Assembly: GCA_022865865.1 (NCBI GenBank)
Contig: JALHTN010000154.1
Location: forward strand, 1 to 6,040
Reading direction: 5' to 3'
DNA length: 6,040 nucleotides
DNA from: Anaerolineales bacterium
GTDB lineage: Bacteria; Chloroflexota; Anaerolineae; Anaerolineales; UBA4823
Shown here: positions 5,042 to 6,040 of the stretch, piece by piece
Position numbering within the stretch: position 1 is the stretch's first letter
Layout of the letters: the number at the start of each line of letters is the position of its first letter
Translations under genes and position numbers: made by a program
Notes under the pieces: model-generated
Told to the model about the DNA's origin: nothing
Databases searched by the model: none
Seen by the model: only the letters and a program-made list of their open reading frames with translations

Positions 5042-6040
5042 GAGATCGCCTGCCTCCCAATCTCGCATTTGGGCAATACGATAACCGGTTTCAGCGAGTG
5101 TACTTCCGATGTTGGCAGCCTGGACCCGGTTGGATTCTTTTAATCTTTCTGGCAGCTGCTCCCAGGGAACCAGCGCTTCGCTCTGGCCTATATTCCCTTC
5201 ATCTAATACCTGCTCATTGAGATAAATAGAATGCAATTCACGTGCCAGAACCTCATGGGTACTCCCGAGCAGTAAATCAGCTGTGCAGGTCTGGTTGAGC
5301 AGACCAAAAGCATACAATTGTTTAAATGTCCCCTGGCGCGTATCACCATCCCCAAGGAGGGTTGCCAGGCCAGTGTCTTCCACCATGCGGATCACAATCG
5401 GCACCTTGTGGGTCTTCATTTGTTGCAGCAGGGATAAGCCAGCCTGCAGTCCAAGTGAGTCATCATCCAGGCAGACATAAACCCGCTCCACCGCGCTCCG
5501 CCCAGAGGGATTATGAAGGAAATCTGCTCTGAGGTAATCCGGTGAATTCACCTCCATCTGGAGCGGGACGATATCGCAAACCTGATCTATTTGCGGGAAG
5601 CGAACGCAAAGCGATTCCGTTTTCAACTGTGCATCTCGATCAACAACTGTGATCTTAAGGCGGTCGTTCTTTGAAAGGTTTTTCTCGCGCCAACCCTTGA
5701 TGGCATGCAGAACCACGCTCTCTCCCAATTTCCCCATTCCGACCACCAGTATATGGCCTGGGATTGCTGCCGGTGCATGTTTTGCTCCTGGCTCTCCACC
5801 TGAGTGAAGCATCATGCGAGCGCCACGGTCATAGATGTTGAACAGCTCCAATCGATAACCTGAACCGTCCTGCTCCCCCAACTCTTTCTCCCTAAGCAAA
5901 TCATAAAGCTGTGGGTCGACGATGTGGATCAGGCAGGTCAGCACACCTGATGTTCGCTCCTGCAGCAGCTCTTCGGCCCGGACCGCCACTTCTGCATTGG
6001 CGCCGTCATCGCCCATGACTGCGATCAGGTATTTTGCCCG
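4805..6040 (-). CDS. NAD-binding TrkA-N-type protein with C-terminal RyR domain, 5' end beyond window
   Basis: 411 residues are visible; the frame is open through the right edge. An ATG at 6016 lies inside the fold and is unlikely to be the start, because RAKYLIAV before it and MGDDGANAEVA after it form the end of a first Rossmann domain. A second begins at ~96: HILVVGMGKLGESVV with GxGxxG at 101-106 and an acidic strand end (VVDRD) at ~132-136. This resembles RCK/TrkA-N regulatory domains, which bind NAD(H) and often gate ion channels; a membrane channel part may lie upstream, unseen. The RyR region follows: VPWEQLPERLKESNR at ~291-305, then MARLEHERW, GWTYG, DADKKTNP, VEW and VRGLPRTLAR to the C-terminus (~343-411). 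RyR domains in bacteria have been proposed to bind nucleotide ligands. It is probably the first visible gene of an operon with the TIR genes, 89 bases ahead of the next. Its last codons are the source of the 3183-3443 copy. Confidence 0.9.
   Translation of the reverse strand, partial: RAKYLIAVMGDDGANAEVAVRAEELLQERTSGVLTCLIHIVDPQLYDLLREKELGEQDGSGYRLELFNIYDRGARMMLHSGGEPGAKHAPAAIPGHILVVGMGKLGESVVLHAIKGWREKNLSKNDRLKITVVDRDAQLKTESLCVRFPQIDQVCDIVPLQMEVNSPDYLRADFLHNPSGRSAVERVYVCLDDDSLGLQAGLSLLQQMKTHKVPIVIRMVEDTGLATLLGDGDTRQGTFKQLYAFGLLNQTCTADLLLGSTHEVLARELHSIYLNEQVLDEGNIGQSEALVPWEQLPERLKESNRVQAANIGSTLAETGYRIAQMRDWEAGDLQFSPQEVETMARLEHERWCQERKRTGWTYGAHRDADKKTNPALVEWEVLEEEEKEKNRRYVRGLPRTLARVGFQIERY

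Noticed and set aside
5996..6016. ATG at 6016 as start of the NAD-binding/RyR gene
   Set aside because: Codons upstream of it continue the Rossmann strand (KYLIAV), so the gene starts beyond the window.

Overview
All genes in this window lie on the minus strand, so the locus reads from right to left. In transcription order it holds: a two-Rossmann NAD-binding (TrkA-N-like) protein ending in a RyR (ryanodine-receptor-type) domain, cut by the right edge (6040-4805); a TIR / transmembrane / beta-sandwich protein (4715-3462); a stand-alone copy of the RyR domain (3443-3183); a second TIR / transmembrane / beta-sandwich protein (3093-1897); a gene-free gap of 219 bases; and a TIR / transmembrane / WD40-propeller protein cut by the left edge (1677-1). 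No RNA gene, insertion sequence, phage gene or CRISPR array was seen.

The central event is a tandem duplication. The RyR coding end, an 89-base spacer and a TIR membrane gene occur twice in the same order, offset by exactly 1622 bases between 3094-3419 and 4716-5041. The upstream unit keeps the full NAD-binding/RyR gene. The downstream unit keeps only its last ~70 codons. The two TIR genes have since diverged, most clearly in their predicted external domains, while the spacer stayed about 91% identical by hand count.

All three TIR proteins share one layout: N-terminal TIR with its conserved glutamate, a basic stretch, one hydrophobic segment, a low-complexity linker, and a beta-rich domain of the ligand-binding kind. 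The predicted topology puts TIR in the cytoplasm and the beta-rich part outside, a bacterial analogue of a Toll-like receptor with reversed domain order. TIR domains in general cleave NAD+, many producing cyclic ADP-ribose isomers. RyR domains have been proposed as nucleotide-ligand binders, and Rossmann folds bind NAD(H). My inference is a sensing system in which membrane TIR proteins emit an NAD-derived signal read by the RyR proteins. Nothing in the sequence proves that coupling.

The organism is probably a bacterium of the Chloroflexota (Anaerolineae-like) or another lineage rich in TIR-WD40 proteins. This rests on the style of the WD40 protein (the LDLATLLSIE motif before an FSPDG-type propeller) and of the TrkA/RyR protein, and is weak evidence. 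GC is mixed: sample 60-base stretches reach about 57-62% in the WD40 gene and in the TIR half of the 3462-4715 gene, and about 32-45% in the beta-sandwich halves.
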